From assembly GCA_964057225.1 (NCBI GenBank), contig CAXKVF010000073.1, forward strand, positions 1,337,252 through 1,401,251: a stretch of 64,000 nt of DNA. The letters run 5' to 3'. The translations under genes and the position numbers were made by a program. The DNA is from Auanema rhodensis. Its lineage: Eukaryota > Nematoda > Chromadorea > Rhabditida > Rhabditidae. The notes beneath the pieces are model-generated. The model made no database searches. It saw nothing but the letters and a program-made list of their open reading frames with translations, and was not told the DNA's origin. Below are positions 29,891 to 43,794 of the stretch, piece after piece. Each line of letters starts with the position of its first letter. Within the stretch, counting starts at the first letter, position 1.

Positions 29891-32429
29891 CAATATCAAT
29901 AAAAATTTGTTTTTAGACTAATATGGACATGGAAAATCTAATTTTGAAAACCGCATCTCTTTATCTTTCACGTGAAGCGAGTTACATACCAAGTGCACAT
30001 CAAGTGTACATTTAATTAGCATAAATTAAAGTTCACGTAAATTTCAAAGTCATGGTTACCATGAAGCAATATCAATAAAAATTTGTTTTTAGACTAATAT
30101 GGACATGGGGAATCTAATTTTGAAAACCGCATCTCTTTATCTTTCACGTGAAGCGAGTTACATACCAAGTGCACATCACGTGTACATTTAATTAGCATAA
30201 ATTAAAGTTCACGTAAATTTCAAAGTCATGGTTACCATGAACCAATATCAATAAAAATTTGTTTTTAGACTAATATGGACATGGAAAATCTAATTTTGAA
30301 AACCGCATCTCTTTATCTTTCACGTGAAGCGAGTTACATACCAAGTGCACATCAAGTGTACATTTAATTAGCATAAATTAAAGTTCACGTAAATTTCAAA
30401 GTCATGGTTACCATGAACCAATATCAATAAAAATTTGTTTTTAGACTAATATGGACATGGAAAATCTAATTTTGAAAACCGCATCTCTTTATCTTTCACG
30501 TGAAGCGAGTTACATACCAAGTGCACATCAAGTGTACATTTAATTAGCATAAATTAAAGTTCACGTAAATTTCAATGTCATGGTTACCATGAACCAATAT
30601 CAATAAAAATTTGTTTTTAGACTAATATGGACATGGGGAATCTAATTTTGAAAACCGCATCTCTTTATCTTTCACGTGAAGCGAGTTACATACCAAGTGC
30701 ACATCACGTGTACATTTAATTAGCATAAATTAAAGTTCACGTAAATTTCAAAGTCATGGTTACCATGAACCAATATCAATAAAAATTTGTTTTTAGACTA
30801 ATATGGACATGGGGAATCTAATTTTGAAAACCGCATCTCTTTATCTTTCACGTGAAGCGAGTTACATACCAAGTGCACATCTCGTGTACATTTAATTAGC
30901 ATAAATTAAAGTTCACGTAAATTTCAAAGTCATGGTTACCATGAACCAATATCAATAAAAATTTGTTTTTAGACTAATATGGACATGGGGAATCTAATTT
31001 TGAAAACCGCATCTCTTTATCTTTCACGTGAAGCGAGTTACATACCAAGTGCACATCACGTGTACATTTAATTAGCATAAATTAAAGTTCACGTAAATTT
31101 CAAAGTCATGGTTACCATGAAGCAATATCAATAAAAATTTGTTTTTAGACTAATATGGACATGGAAAATCTAATTTTGAAAACCGCATCTCTTTATCTTT
31201 CACGTGAAGCGAGTTACATACCAAGTGCACATCAAGTGTACATTTAATTAGCATAAATTAAAGTTCACGTAAATTTCAAAGTCATGGTTACCATGAAGCA
31301 ATATCAATAAAAATTTGTTTTTAGACTAATATGGACATGGGGAATCTAATTTTGAAAACCGCATCTCTTTATCTTTCACGTGAAGCGAGTTACATACCAA
31401 GTGCACATCACGTGTACATTTAATTAGCATAAATTAAAGTTCACGTAAATTTCAAAGTCATGGTTACCATGAACCAATATCAATAAAAATTTGTTTTTAG
31501 ACTAATATGGACATGGAAAATCTAATTTTGAAAACCGCATCTCTTTATCTTTCACGTGAAGCGAGTTACATACCAAGTGCACATCAAGTGTACATTTAAT
31601 TAGCATAAATTAAAGTTCACGTAAATTTCAAAGTCATGGTTACCATGAACCAATATCAATAAAAATTTGTTTTTAGACTAATATGGACATGGAAAATCTA
31701 ATTTTGAAAACCGCATCTCTTTATCTTTCACGTGAAGCGAGTTACATACCAAGTGCACATCAAGTGTACATTTAATTAGCATAAATTAAAGTTCACGTAA
31801 ATTTCAATGTCATGGTTACCATGAACCAATATCAATAAAAATTTGTTTTTAGACTAATATGGACATGGGGAATCTAATTTTGAAAACCGCATCTCTTTAT
31901 CTTTCACGTGAAGCGAGTTACATACCAAGTGCACATCACGTGTACATTTAATTAGCATAAATTAAAGTTCACGTAAATTTCAAAGTCATGGTTACCATGA
32001 ACCAATATCAATAAAAATTTGTTTTTAGACTAATATGGACATGGGGAATCTAATTTTGAAAACCGCATCTCTTTATCTTTCACGTGAAGCGAGTTACATA
32101 CCAAGTGCACATCTCGTGTACATTTAATTAGCATAAATTAAAGTTCACGTAAATTTCAAAGTCATGGTTACCATGAACCAATATCAATAAAAATTTGTTT
32201 TTAGACTAATATGGACATGGGGAATCTAATTTTGAAAACCGCATCTCTTTATCTTTCACGTGAAGCGAGTTACATACCAAGTGCACATCACGTGTACATT
32301 TAATTAGCATAAATTAAAGTTCACGTAAATTTCAAAGTCATGGTTACCATGAAGCAATATCAATAAAAATTTGTTTTTAGACTAATATGGACATGGGGAA
32401 TCTAATTTTGAAAACCGCATCTCTTTATT
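29891..32429. repeat. 7-monomer higher-order repeat (1232 bp), second locus, GGAAAA/CAAGTG variants
   Basis: Positions 29891-31197 and 31123-32429 match at 1232 bp. Shared variants are GACATGGAAAATC (29931/31163, 30281/31513, 30457/31689), ATCAAGTGTA replacing ATCACGTGTA (29999/31231 and following units), TTTCAATGTC (30573/31805) and ATCTCGTGTA (30881/32113). The variant family starts further left, with GGAAAA units near 28697 and 28873. This is the same block size as the locus at 22.7-26.0 kb, but the units involved are different. Confidence 0.85.
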
Positions 32430-32739
32430 TTTCACGTGAAGCGAGTTACATACCAAGTGCACATCACGTGTACATTTAATTAGCATAAATTAAAGTTCAC
32501 GTAAATTTCAAAGTCATGGTTACCATGAACCAATATCAATAAAAATTTGTTTTTAGACTAATATGGACATGGAAAATCTAATTTTGAAAACCGCATCTCT
32601 TTATCTTTCACGTGAAGCGAGTTACATACCAAGTGCACATCACGTGTACATTTAATTAGCATAAATTAAAGTTCACGTAAATTTCAAAGTCATGGTTACC
32701 ATGAAGCAATATCAATAAAAATTTGTTTTTAGACTAAAA

Positions 32740-35700
32740 TGGACATGGGGAATCTAATTTTGAAAACCGCATCTCTTTATCTTTCACGTGAAGCGAGTTA
32801 CATACCAAGTGCACATCACGTGTACATTTAATTAGCATAAATTAAAGTTCACGTAAATTTCAAAGTCATGGTTACCATGAACCAATATCAATAAAAATTT
32901 GTTTTTAGACTAATATGGACATGGGGAATCTAATTTTGAAAACCGCATCTCTTTATCTTTCACGTGAAGCGAGTTACATACCAAGTGCACATCACGTGTA
33001 CATTTAATTAGCATAAATTAAAGTTCACGTAAATTTCAAAGTCATGGTTACCATGAACCAATATCAATAAAAATTTGTTTTTAGACTAATATGGACATGG
33101 GGAATCTAATTTTGAAAACCGCATCTCTTTATCTTTCACGTGAAGCGAGTTACATACCAAGTGCACATCACGTGTACATTTAATAAGCATAAATTAAAGT
33201 TCACGTAAATTTCAAAGTCATGGTTACCATGAACCAATATCAATAAAAATTTGTTTTTAGACTAATATGGACATGGGGAATCTAATTTTGAAAACCGCAT
33301 CTCTTTATCTTTCACGTGAAGCGAGTTACATACCAAGTGCACATCACGTGTACATTTAATTAGCATAAATTAAAGTTCACGTAAATTTCAAAGTCATGGT
33401 TACCATGCACCAATATCAATAAAAATTTGTTTTTAGACTAATATGGACATGGGGAATCTAATTTTGAAAACCGCATCTCTTTATCTTTCACGTGAAGCGA
33501 GTTACATACCAAGTGCACATCACGTGTACATTTAATTAGCATAAATTAAAGTTCACGTAAATTTCAAAGTCATGGTTACCATGCACCAATATCAATAAAA
33601 ACTTGTTTTTAGACTAATATGGACATGGGGAATCTAATTTTGAAAACCGCATCTCTTTATCTTTCACGTGAAGCGAGTTACATACCAAGTGCACATCACG
33701 TGTACATTTAATTAGCATAAATTAAAGTTCACGTAAATTTCAAAGTCATGGTTACCATGAACCAATATCAATAAAAATTTGTTTTTAGACTAATATGGAC
33801 ATGGGGAATCTAATTTTGAAAACCGCATCTCTTTATCTTTCACGTGAAGCGAGTTACATACCAAGTGCACATCACGTGTACATTTAATTAGCATAAATTA
33901 AAGTTCACGTAAATTTCAAAGTCATGGTTACCATGAACCAATATCAATAAAAATTTGTTTTTAGACTAATATGGACATGGGGAATCTAATTTTGAAAACC
34001 GCATCTCTTTATCTTTCACGTGAAGCGAGTTACATACCAAGTGCACATCACGTGTACATTTAATTAGCATAAATTAAAGTTCACGTAAATTTCAAAGTCA
34101 TGGTTACCATGAAGCAATATCAATAAAAATTTGTTTTTAGACTAATATGGACATGGGGAATCTAATTTTGAAAACCGCATCTCTTTATCTTTCACGTGAA
34201 GCGAGTTACATACCAAGTGCACATCACGTGTACATTTAATTAGCATTAATTAAAGTTCACGTAAATTTCAAAGTCATGGTTACCATGAAGCAATATCAAT
34301 AAAAATTTGTTTTTAGACTAATATGGACATGGGGAATCTAATTTTGGAAACCGCATCTCTTTATCTTTCACGTGAAGCGAGTTACATACGAAGTGCACAT
34401 CACGTGTACATTTAATTAGCATAAATTAAAGTTCACGTAAATTTCAAAGTCATGGTTACCATGAACCAATATCAATAAAAATTTGTTTTTAGACTAATAT
34501 GGACATGGGGAATCTAATTTTGAAAACCGCATCTCTTTATCTTTCACGTGAAGCGAGTTACATACCAAGTGCACATCACGTGTACATTTAATTAGCATAA
34601 ATTAAAGTTCACGTAAATTTCAAAGTCATGGTTACCATGAAGCAATATCAATAAAAATTTGTTTTTAGACTAATATGGACATGGGGAATCTAATTTTGAA
34701 AACCGCATCTCTTTATCTTTCACGTGAAGCGAGTTACATACCAAGTGCACATCACGTGTACATTTAATTAGCATAAATTAAAGTTCACGTAAATTTCAAA
34801 GTCATGGTTACCATGAACCAATATCAATAAAAACTTGTTTTTAGACTAATATGGACATGGGGAATCTAATTTTGAAAACCGCATCTCTTTATCTTTCACG
34901 TGAAGCGAGTTACATACCAAGTGCACATCACGTGTACATTTAATTAGCATAAATTAAAGTTCACGTAAATTTCAAAGTCATGGTTACCATGAACCAATAT
35001 CAATAAAAATTTGTTTTTAGACTAATATGGACATGGGGAATCTAATTTTGAAAACCGCATCTCTTTATCTTTCACGTGAAGCGAGTTACATACCAAGTGC
35101 ACATCACGTGTACATTTAATAAGCATAAATTAAAGTTCACGTAAATTTCAAAGTCATGGTTACCATGAACCAATATCAATAAAAATTTGTTTTTAGACTA
35201 ATATGGACATGGGGAATCTAATTTTGAAAACCGCATCTCTTTATCTTTCACGTGAAGCGAGTTACATACCAAGTGCACATCACGTGTACATTTAATTAGC
35301 ATAAATTAAAGTTCACGTAAATTTCAAAGTCATGGTTACCATGCACCAATATCAATAAAAATTTGTTTTTAGACTAATATGGACATGGGGAATCTAATTT
35401 TGAAAACCGCATCTCTTTATCTTTCACGTGAAGCGAGTTACATACCAAGTGCACATCACGTGTACATTTAATTAGCATAAATTAAAGTTCACGTAAATTT
35501 CAAAGTCATGGTTACCATGCACCAATATCAATAAAAATTTGTTTTTAGACTAATATGGACATGGGGAATCTAATTTTGAAAACCGCATCTCTTTATCTTT
35601 CACGTGAAGCGAGTTACATACCAAGTGCACATCACGTGTACATTTAATTAGCATAAATTAAAGTTCACGTAAATTTCAAAGTCATGGTTACCATGAACCA

Positions 35701-36750
35701 ATATCAATAAAAATTTGTTTTTAGACTAATATGGACATGGGGAATCTAATTTTGAAAACCGCATCTCTTTATCTTTCACGTGAAGCGAGTTACATACCAA
35801 GTGCACATCACGTGTACATTTAATTAGCATAAATTAAAGTTCACGTAAATTTCAAAGTCATGGTTACCATGAACCAATATCAATAAAAATTTGTTTTTAG
35901 ACTAATATGGACATGGGGAATCTAATTTTGAAAACCGCATCTCTTTATCTTTCACGTGAAGCGAGTTACATACCAAGTGCACATCACGTGTACATTTAAT
36001 TAGCATAAATTAAAGTTCACGTAAATTTCAAAGTCATGGTTACCATGAAGCAATATCAATAAAAATTTGTTTTTAGACTAATATGGACATGGGGAATCTA
36101 ATTTTGAAAACCGCATCTCTTTATCTTTCACGTGAAGCGAGTTACATACCAAGTGCACATCACGTGTACATTTAATTAGCATTAATTAAAGTTCACGTAA
36201 ATTTCAAAGTCATGGTTACCATGAAGCAATATCAATAAAAATTTGTTTTTAGACTAATATGGACATGGGGAATCTAATTTTGGAAACCGCATCTCTTTAT
36301 CTTTCACGTGAAGCGAGTTACATACGAAGTGCACATCACGTGTACATTTAATTAGCATAAATTAAAGTTCACGTAAATTTCAAAGTCATGGTTACCATGA
36401 ACCAATATCAATAAAAATTTGTTTTTAGACTAATATGGACATGGGGAATCTAATTTTGAAAACCGCATCTCTTTATCTTTCACGTGAAGCGAGTTACATA
36501 CCAAGTGCACATCACGTGTACATTTAATTAGCATAAATTAAAGTTCACGTAAATTTCAAAGTCATGGTTACCATGAAGCAATATCAATAAAAATTTGTTT
36601 TTAGACTAATATGGACATGGGGAATCTAATTTTGAAAACCGCATCTCTTTATCTTTCACGTGAAGCGAGTTACATACCAAGTGCACATCACGTGTACATT
36701 TAATTAGCATTAATTAAAGTTCACGTAAATTTCAAAGTCATGGTTACCAT
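32740..36750. repeat. 11-monomer higher-order repeat (1936 bp)
   Basis: Positions of about 32740-34814 match about 34676-36750 at an offset of 1936 bp (11 x 176). Shared markers are TAATAAGCAT (33181/35117), consecutive GCACC units (33406/35342 and 33582/35518), GCATTAATT (34245/36181), TTTTGGAAACC (34345/36281) and CATACGAAG (34386/36322). At least two single-base differences exist: the AAACTTG variants at 33602 and 34834 each lack a partner at this offset. The duplication is therefore slightly older than the neighbouring blocks, or has been touched by gene conversion. Confidence 0.82.
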
Positions 36751-39700
36751 GAAGCAATATCAATAAAAATTTGTTTTTAGACTAATATGGACATGGGGAA
36801 TCTAATTTTGAAAACCGCATCTCTTTATCTTTCACGTGAAGCGAGTTACATACCAAGTGCACATCACGTGTACATTTAATTAGCATAAATTAAAGTTCAC
36901 GTAAATTTCAAAGTCATGGTTACCATGAACCAATATCAATAAAAATTTGTTTTTAGACTAATATGGACATGGGGAATCTAATTTTGAAAACCGCATCTCT
37001 TTATCTTTCACGTGAAGCGAGTTACATACCAAGTGCACATCACGTGTACATTTAATTAGCATAAATTAAAGTTCACGTAAATTTCAAAGTCATGGTTACC
37101 ATGCACCAATATCAATAAAAATTTGTTTTTAGACTAATATGGACATGGGGAATCTAATTTTGAAAACCGCATCTCTTTATCTTTCACGTGAAGCGAGTTA
37201 CATACCAAGTGCACATCACGTGTACATTTAATTAGCATAAATTAAAGTTCACGTAAATTTCAAAGTCATGGTTACCATGAACCAATATCAATAAAAATTT
37301 GTTTTTAGACTAATATGGACATGGGGAATCTAATTTTGAAAACCGCATCTCTTTATCTTTCACGTGAAGCGAGTTACATACCAAGTGCACATCACGTGTA
37401 CATTTAATTAGCATAAATTAAAGTTCACGTAAATTTCAAAGTCATGGTTACCATGAACCAATATCAATAAAAATTTGTTTTTAGACTAATATGGACATGG
37501 GGAATCTAATTTTGAAAACCGCATCTCTTTATCTTTCACGTGAAGCGAGTTACATACCAAGTGCACATCACGTGTACATTTAATTAGCATAAATTAAAGT
37601 TCACGTAAATTTCAAAGTCATGGTTACCATGCACCAATATCAATAAAAATTTGTTTTTAGACTAATATGGACATGGGGAATCTAATTTTGAAAACCGCAT
37701 CTCTTTATCTTTCACGTGAAGCGAGTTACATACCAAGTGCACATCACGTGTACATTTAATTAGCATAAATTAAAGTTCACGTAAATTTCAAAGTCATGGT
37801 TACCATGAACCAATATCAATAAAAATTTTTTTTTAGACTAATATGGACATGGGGAATCTAATTTTGAAAACCACATCTCTTTATCTTTCACGTGAAGCGA
37901 GTTACATACCAAGTGCACATCACGTGTACATTTAATTAGCATAAATTAAAGTTCACGTAAATTTCAAAGTCATGGTTACCATGAACCAATATCAATAAAA
38001 ATTTGTTTTTAGACTAATATGGACATGGGGAATCTAATTTTGAAAACCGCATCTCTTTATCTTTCACGTGAAGCGAGTTACATACCAAGTGCACATCACG
38101 TGTACATTTAATTAGCATAAATTAAAGTTCACGTAAATTTCAAAGTCATGGTTACCATGAACCAATATCAATAAAAATTTGTTTTTAGACTAATATGGAC
38201 ATGGAAAATCTAATTTTGAAAACCGCATCTCTTTATCTTTCACGTGAAGCGAGTTACATACCAAGTGCACATCACGTGTACATTTAATTAGCATAAATTA
38301 AAGTTCACGTAAATTTCAAAGTCATGGTTACCATGAAGCAATATCAATAAAAATTTGTTTTTAGACTAATATGGACATGGGGAATCTAATTTTGAAAACC
38401 GCATCTCTTTATCTTTCACGTGAAGCGAGTTACATACCAAGTGCACATCACGTGTACATTTAATTAGCATTAATTAAAGTTCACGTAAATTTCAAAGTCA
38501 TGGTTACCATGAAGCAATATCAATAAAAATTTGTTTTTAGACTAATATGGACATGGGGAATCTAATTTTGGAAACCGCATCTCTTTATCTTTCACGTGAA
38601 GCGAGTTACATACGAAGTGCACATCACGTGTACATTTAATTAGCATAAATTAAAGTTCACGTAAATTTCAAAGTCATGGTTACCATGAACCAATATCAAT
38701 AAAAATTTGTTTTTAGACTAATATGGACATGGGGAATCTAATTTTGAAAACCGCATCTCTTTATCTTTCACGTGAAGCGAGTTACATACCAAGTGCACAT
38801 CACGTGTACATTTAATTAGCATAAATTAAAGTTCACGTAAATTTCAAAGTCATGGTTACCATGAAGCAATATCAATAAAAATTTGTTTTTAGACTAATAT
38901 GGACATGGGGAATCTAATTTTGAAAACCGCATCTCTTTATCTTTCACGTGAAGCGAGTTACATACCAAGTGCACATCACGTGTACATTTAATTAGCATTA
39001 ATTAAAGTTCACGTAAATTTCAAAGTCATGGTTACCATGAAGCAATATCAATAAAAATTTGTTTTTAGACTAATATGGACATGGGGAATCTAATTTTGAA
39101 AACCGCATCTCTTTATCTTTCACGTGAAGCGAGTTACATACCAAGTGCACATCACGTGTACATTTAATTAGCATAAATTAAAGTTCACGTAAATTTCAAA
39201 GTCATGGTTACCATGAACCAATATCAATAAAAATTTGTTTTTAGACTAATATGGACATGGGGAATCTAATTTTGAAAACCGCATCTCTTTATCTTTCACG
39301 TGAAGCGAGTTACATACCAAGTGCACATCACGTGTACATTTAATTAGCATAAATTAAAGTTCACGTAAATTTCAAAGTCATGGTTACCATGCACCAATAT
39401 CAATAAAAATTTGTTTTTAGACTAATATGGACATGGGGAATCTAATTTTGAAAACCGCATCTCTTTATCTTTCACGTGAAGCGAGTTACATACCAAGTGC
39501 ACATCACGTGTACATTTAATTAGCATAAATTAAAGTTCACGTAAATTTCAAAGTCATGGTTACCATGAACCAATATCAATAAAAATTTGTTTTTAGACTA
39601 ATATGGACATGGGGAATCTAATTTTGAAAACCGCATCTCTTTATCTTTCACGTGAAGCGAGTTACATACCAAGTGCACATCACGTGTACATTTAATTAGC

Positions 39701-40582
39701 ATAAATTAAAGTTCACGTAAATTTCAAAGTCATGGTTACCATGAACCAATATCAATAAAAATTTGTTTTTAGACTAATATGGACATGGGGAATCTAATTT
39801 TGAAAACCGCATCTCTTTATCTTTCACGTGAAGCGAGTTACATACCAAGTGCACATCACGTGTACATTTAATTAGCATAAATTAAAGTTCACGTAAATTT
39901 CAAAGTCATGGTTACCATGAACCAATATCAATAAAAATTTTTTTTTAGACTAATATGGACATGGGGAATCTAATTTTGAAAACCACATCTCTTTATCTTT
40001 CACGTGAAGCGAGTTACATACCAAGTGCACATCACGTGTACATTTAATTAGCATAAATTAAAGTTCACGTAAATTTCAAAGTCATGGTTACCATGAACCA
40101 ATATCAATAAAAATTTGTTTTTAGACTAATATGGACATGGGGAATCTAATTTTGAAAACCGCATCTCTTTATCTTTCACGTGAAGCGAGTTACATACCAA
40201 GTGCACATCACGTGTACATTTAATTAGCATAAATTAAAGTTCACGTAAATTTCAAAGTCATGGTTACCATGAACCAATATCAATAAAAATTTGTTTTTAG
40301 ACTAATATGGACATGGAAAATCTAATTTTGAAAACCGCATCTCTTTATCTTTCACGTGAAGCGAGTTACATACCAAGTGCACATCACGTGTACATTTAAT
40401 TAGCATAAATTAAAGTTCACGTAAATTTCAAAGTCATGGTTACCATGAAGCAATATCAATAAAAATTTGTTTTTAGACTAATATGGACATGGGGAATCTA
40501 ATTTTGAAAACCGCATCTCTTTATCTTTCACGTGAAGCGAGTTACATACCAAGTGCACATCACGTGTACATTTAATTAGCAT
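35920..40582. repeat. 13-monomer and 12-monomer higher-order repeats, overlapping
   Basis: Two offsets overlap here. Positions of about 35920-37630 match about 38208-39918 at 2288 bp (13 units; TTTTGGAAACC 36281/38569, CATACGAAG 36322/38610, GCATTAATT 36181/38469 and 36711/38999). Positions of about 37635-38470 match about 39747-40582 at 2112 bp (12 units; the long T run in AAAAATTTTTTTTTAG 37821/39933, ACCACATCTC 37870/39982, GACATGGAAAATC 38199/40311). Together with the 11-unit block to the left, the TTTTGGAAACC unit exists in three copies spaced 11 and then 13 units apart. Confidence 0.8.
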
Positions 40583-41154
40583 AAATTAAAGTTCACGTAA
40601 ATTTCAAAGTCATGGTTACCATGAACCAATATCAATAAAAATTTGTTTTTAGACTAATATGGACATGGGGAATCTAATTTTGAAAACCGCATCTCTTTAT
40701 CTTTCACGTGAAGCGAGTTACATACCAAGTGCACATCACGTGTACATTTAATTAGCATAAATTAAAGTTCACGTAAATTTCAAAGTCATGGTTACCATGA
40801 AGCAATATCAATAAAAATTTGTTTTTAGACTAATATGGACATGGGGAATCTAATTTTGAAAACCGCATCTCTTTATCTTTCACGTGAAGCGAGTTACATA
40901 CCAAGTGCACATCACGTGTACATTTAATTAGCATAAATTAAAGTTCACGTAAATTTCAAAGTCATGGTTACCATGAACCAATATCAATAAAAATTTGTTT
41001 TTAGACTAATATGGACATGGGGAATCTAATTTTGAAAACCGCATCTCTTTATCTTTCACGTGAAGCGAGTTACATACCAAGTGCACATCACGTGTACATT
41101 TAATTAGCATAAATTAAAGTTCACGTAAATTTCAAAGTCATGGTTACCATGAAG

Positions 41155-43794
41155 CAATATCAATAAAAATTTGTTTTTAGACTAATATGGACATGGAAAA
41201 TCTAATTTTGAAAACCGCATCTCTTTATCTTTCACGTGAAGCGAGTTACATACCAAGTGCACATCACGTGTACATTTAATTAGCATAAATTAAAGTTCAC
41301 GTAAATTTCAAAGTCATGGTTACCATGAAGCAATATCAATAAAAATTTGTTTTTAGACTAATATGGACATGGGGAATCTAATTTTGAAAACCGCATCTCT
41401 TTATCTTTCACGTGAAGCGAGTTACATACCAAGTGCACATCACGTGTACATTTAATTAGCATAAATTAAAGTTCACGTAAATTTCAAAGTCATGGTTACC
41501 ATGAACCAATATCAATAAAAATTTGTTTTTAGACTAATATGGACATGGGGAATCTAATTTTGAAAACCGCATCTCTTTATCTTTCACGTGAAGCGAGTTA
41601 CATACCAAGTGCACATCACGTGTACATTTAATTAGCATAAATTAAAGTTCACGTAAATTTCAAAGTCATGGTTACCATGAAGCAATATCAATAAAAATTT
41701 GTTTTTAGACTAATATGGACATGGGGAATCTTATTTTGAAAACCGCATCTCTTTATCTTTCACGTGAAGCGAGTTACATACCAAGTGCACATCATGTGTA
41801 CATTTAATTAGCATAAATTAAAGTTCACGTAAATTTCAAAGTCATGGTTACCATGAACCAATATCAATAAAAATTTGTTTTTAGACTAATATGGACATGG
41901 GGAATCTAATTTTGAAAACCGCATCTCTTTATCTTTCACGTGAAGCGAGTTACATACCAAGTGCACATCACGTGTACATTTAATTAGCATAAATTAAAGT
42001 TCACGTAAATTTCAAAGTCATGGTTACCATGCACCAATATCAATAAAAATTTGTTTTTAGACTAATATGGACATGGGGAATCTAATTTTGAAAACCGCAT
42101 CTCTTTATCTTTCACGTGAAGCGAGTTACATACCAAGTGCACATCACGTGTACATTTAATTAGCATAAATTAAAGTTCACGTAAATTTCAAAGTCATGGT
42201 TACCATGAAGCAATATCAATAAAAATTTGTTTTTAGACTAATATGGACATGGGGAATCTAATTTTGAAAACCGCATCTCTTTATCTTTCACGTGAAGCGA
42301 GTTACATACCAAGTGCACATCACGTGTACATTTAATTAGCATAAATTAAAGTTCACGTAAATTTCAAAGTCATGGTTACCATGAACCAATATCAATAAAA
42401 ATTTGTTTTTAGACTAATATGGACATGGGGAATCTAATTTTGAAAACCGCATCTCTTTATCTTTCACGTGAAGCGAGTTACATACCAAGTGCACATCACG
42501 TGTACATTTAATTAGCATAAATTAAAGTTCACGTAAATTTCAAAGTCATGGTTACCATGAAGCAATATCAATAAAAATTTGTTTTTAGACTAATATGGAC
42601 ATGGGGAATCTTATTTTGAAAACCGCATCTCTTTATCTTTCACGTGAAGCGAGTTACATACCAAGTGCACATCATGTGTACATTTAATTAGCATAAATTA
42701 AAGTTCACGTAAATTTCAAAGTCATGGTTACCATGAACCAATATCAATAAAAATTTGTTTTTAGACTAATATGGACATGGGGAATCTAATTTTGAAAACC
42801 GCATCTCTTTATCTTTCACGTGAAGCGAGTTACATACCAAGTGCACATCACGTGTACATTTAATTAGCATAAATTAAAGTTCACGTAAATTTCAAAGTCA
42901 TGGTTACCATGCACCAATATCAATAAAAATTTGTTTTTAGACTAATATGGACATGGGAAATCTAATTTTGAAAACCGCATCTCTTTATCTTTCACGTGAA
43001 GCGAGTTACATACCAAGTGCACATCACGTGTACATTTAATTAGCATAAATTAAAGTTCACGTAAATTTCAAAGTCATGGTTACCATGAAGCAATATCAAT
43101 AAAAATTTGTTTTTAGACTAATATGGACATGGGGAATCTAATTTTGAAAACCGCATCTCTTTATCTTTCACGTGAAGCGAGTTACATACCAAGTGCACAT
43201 CACGTGTACATTTAATTAGCATAAATTAAAGTTCACGTAAATTTCAAAGTCATGGTTACCATGAACCAATATCAATAAAAATTTGTTTTTAGACTAATAT
43301 GGACATGGGGAATCTAATTTTGAAAACCGCATCTCTTTATCTTTCACGTGAAGCGAGTTACATACCAAGTGCACATCACGTGTACATTTAATTAGCATAA
43401 ATTAAAGTTCACGTAAATTTCAAAGTCATGGTTACCATGAAGCAATATCAATAAAAATTTGTTTTTAGACTAATATGGACATGGGGAATCTTATTTTGAA
43501 AACCGCATCTCTTTATCTTTCACGTGAAGCGAGTTACATACCAAGTGCACATCATGTGTACATTTAATTAGCATAAATTAAAGTTCACGTAAATTTCAAA
43601 GTCATGGTTACCATGAACCAATATCAATAAAAATTTGTTTTTAGACTAATATGGACATGGGGAATCTAATTTTGAAAACCGCATCTCTTTATCTTTCACG
43701 TGAAGCGAGTTACATACCAAGTGCACATCACGTGTACATTTAATTAGCATAAATTAAAGTTCACGTAAATTTCAAAGTCATGGTTACCATGCAC
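41155..43794. repeat. 5-monomer higher-order repeat (880 bp), three copies
   Basis: Three consecutive 880-bp blocks (about 41155-42034, 42035-42914 and 42915-43794). Each carries one AATCTTATTTTG unit (41731, 42611, 43491) whose CACGTG is changed to CATGTG (41794, 42674, 43554), and each block ends with a GCACC unit (about 42031, 42911, 43791). The first unit of each block differs: GGAAAA at 41196, GGGGAA at 42076, GGGAAA at 42956. It is the shortest multi-copy higher-order repeat in the window and the only clear run of three. Confidence 0.85.
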
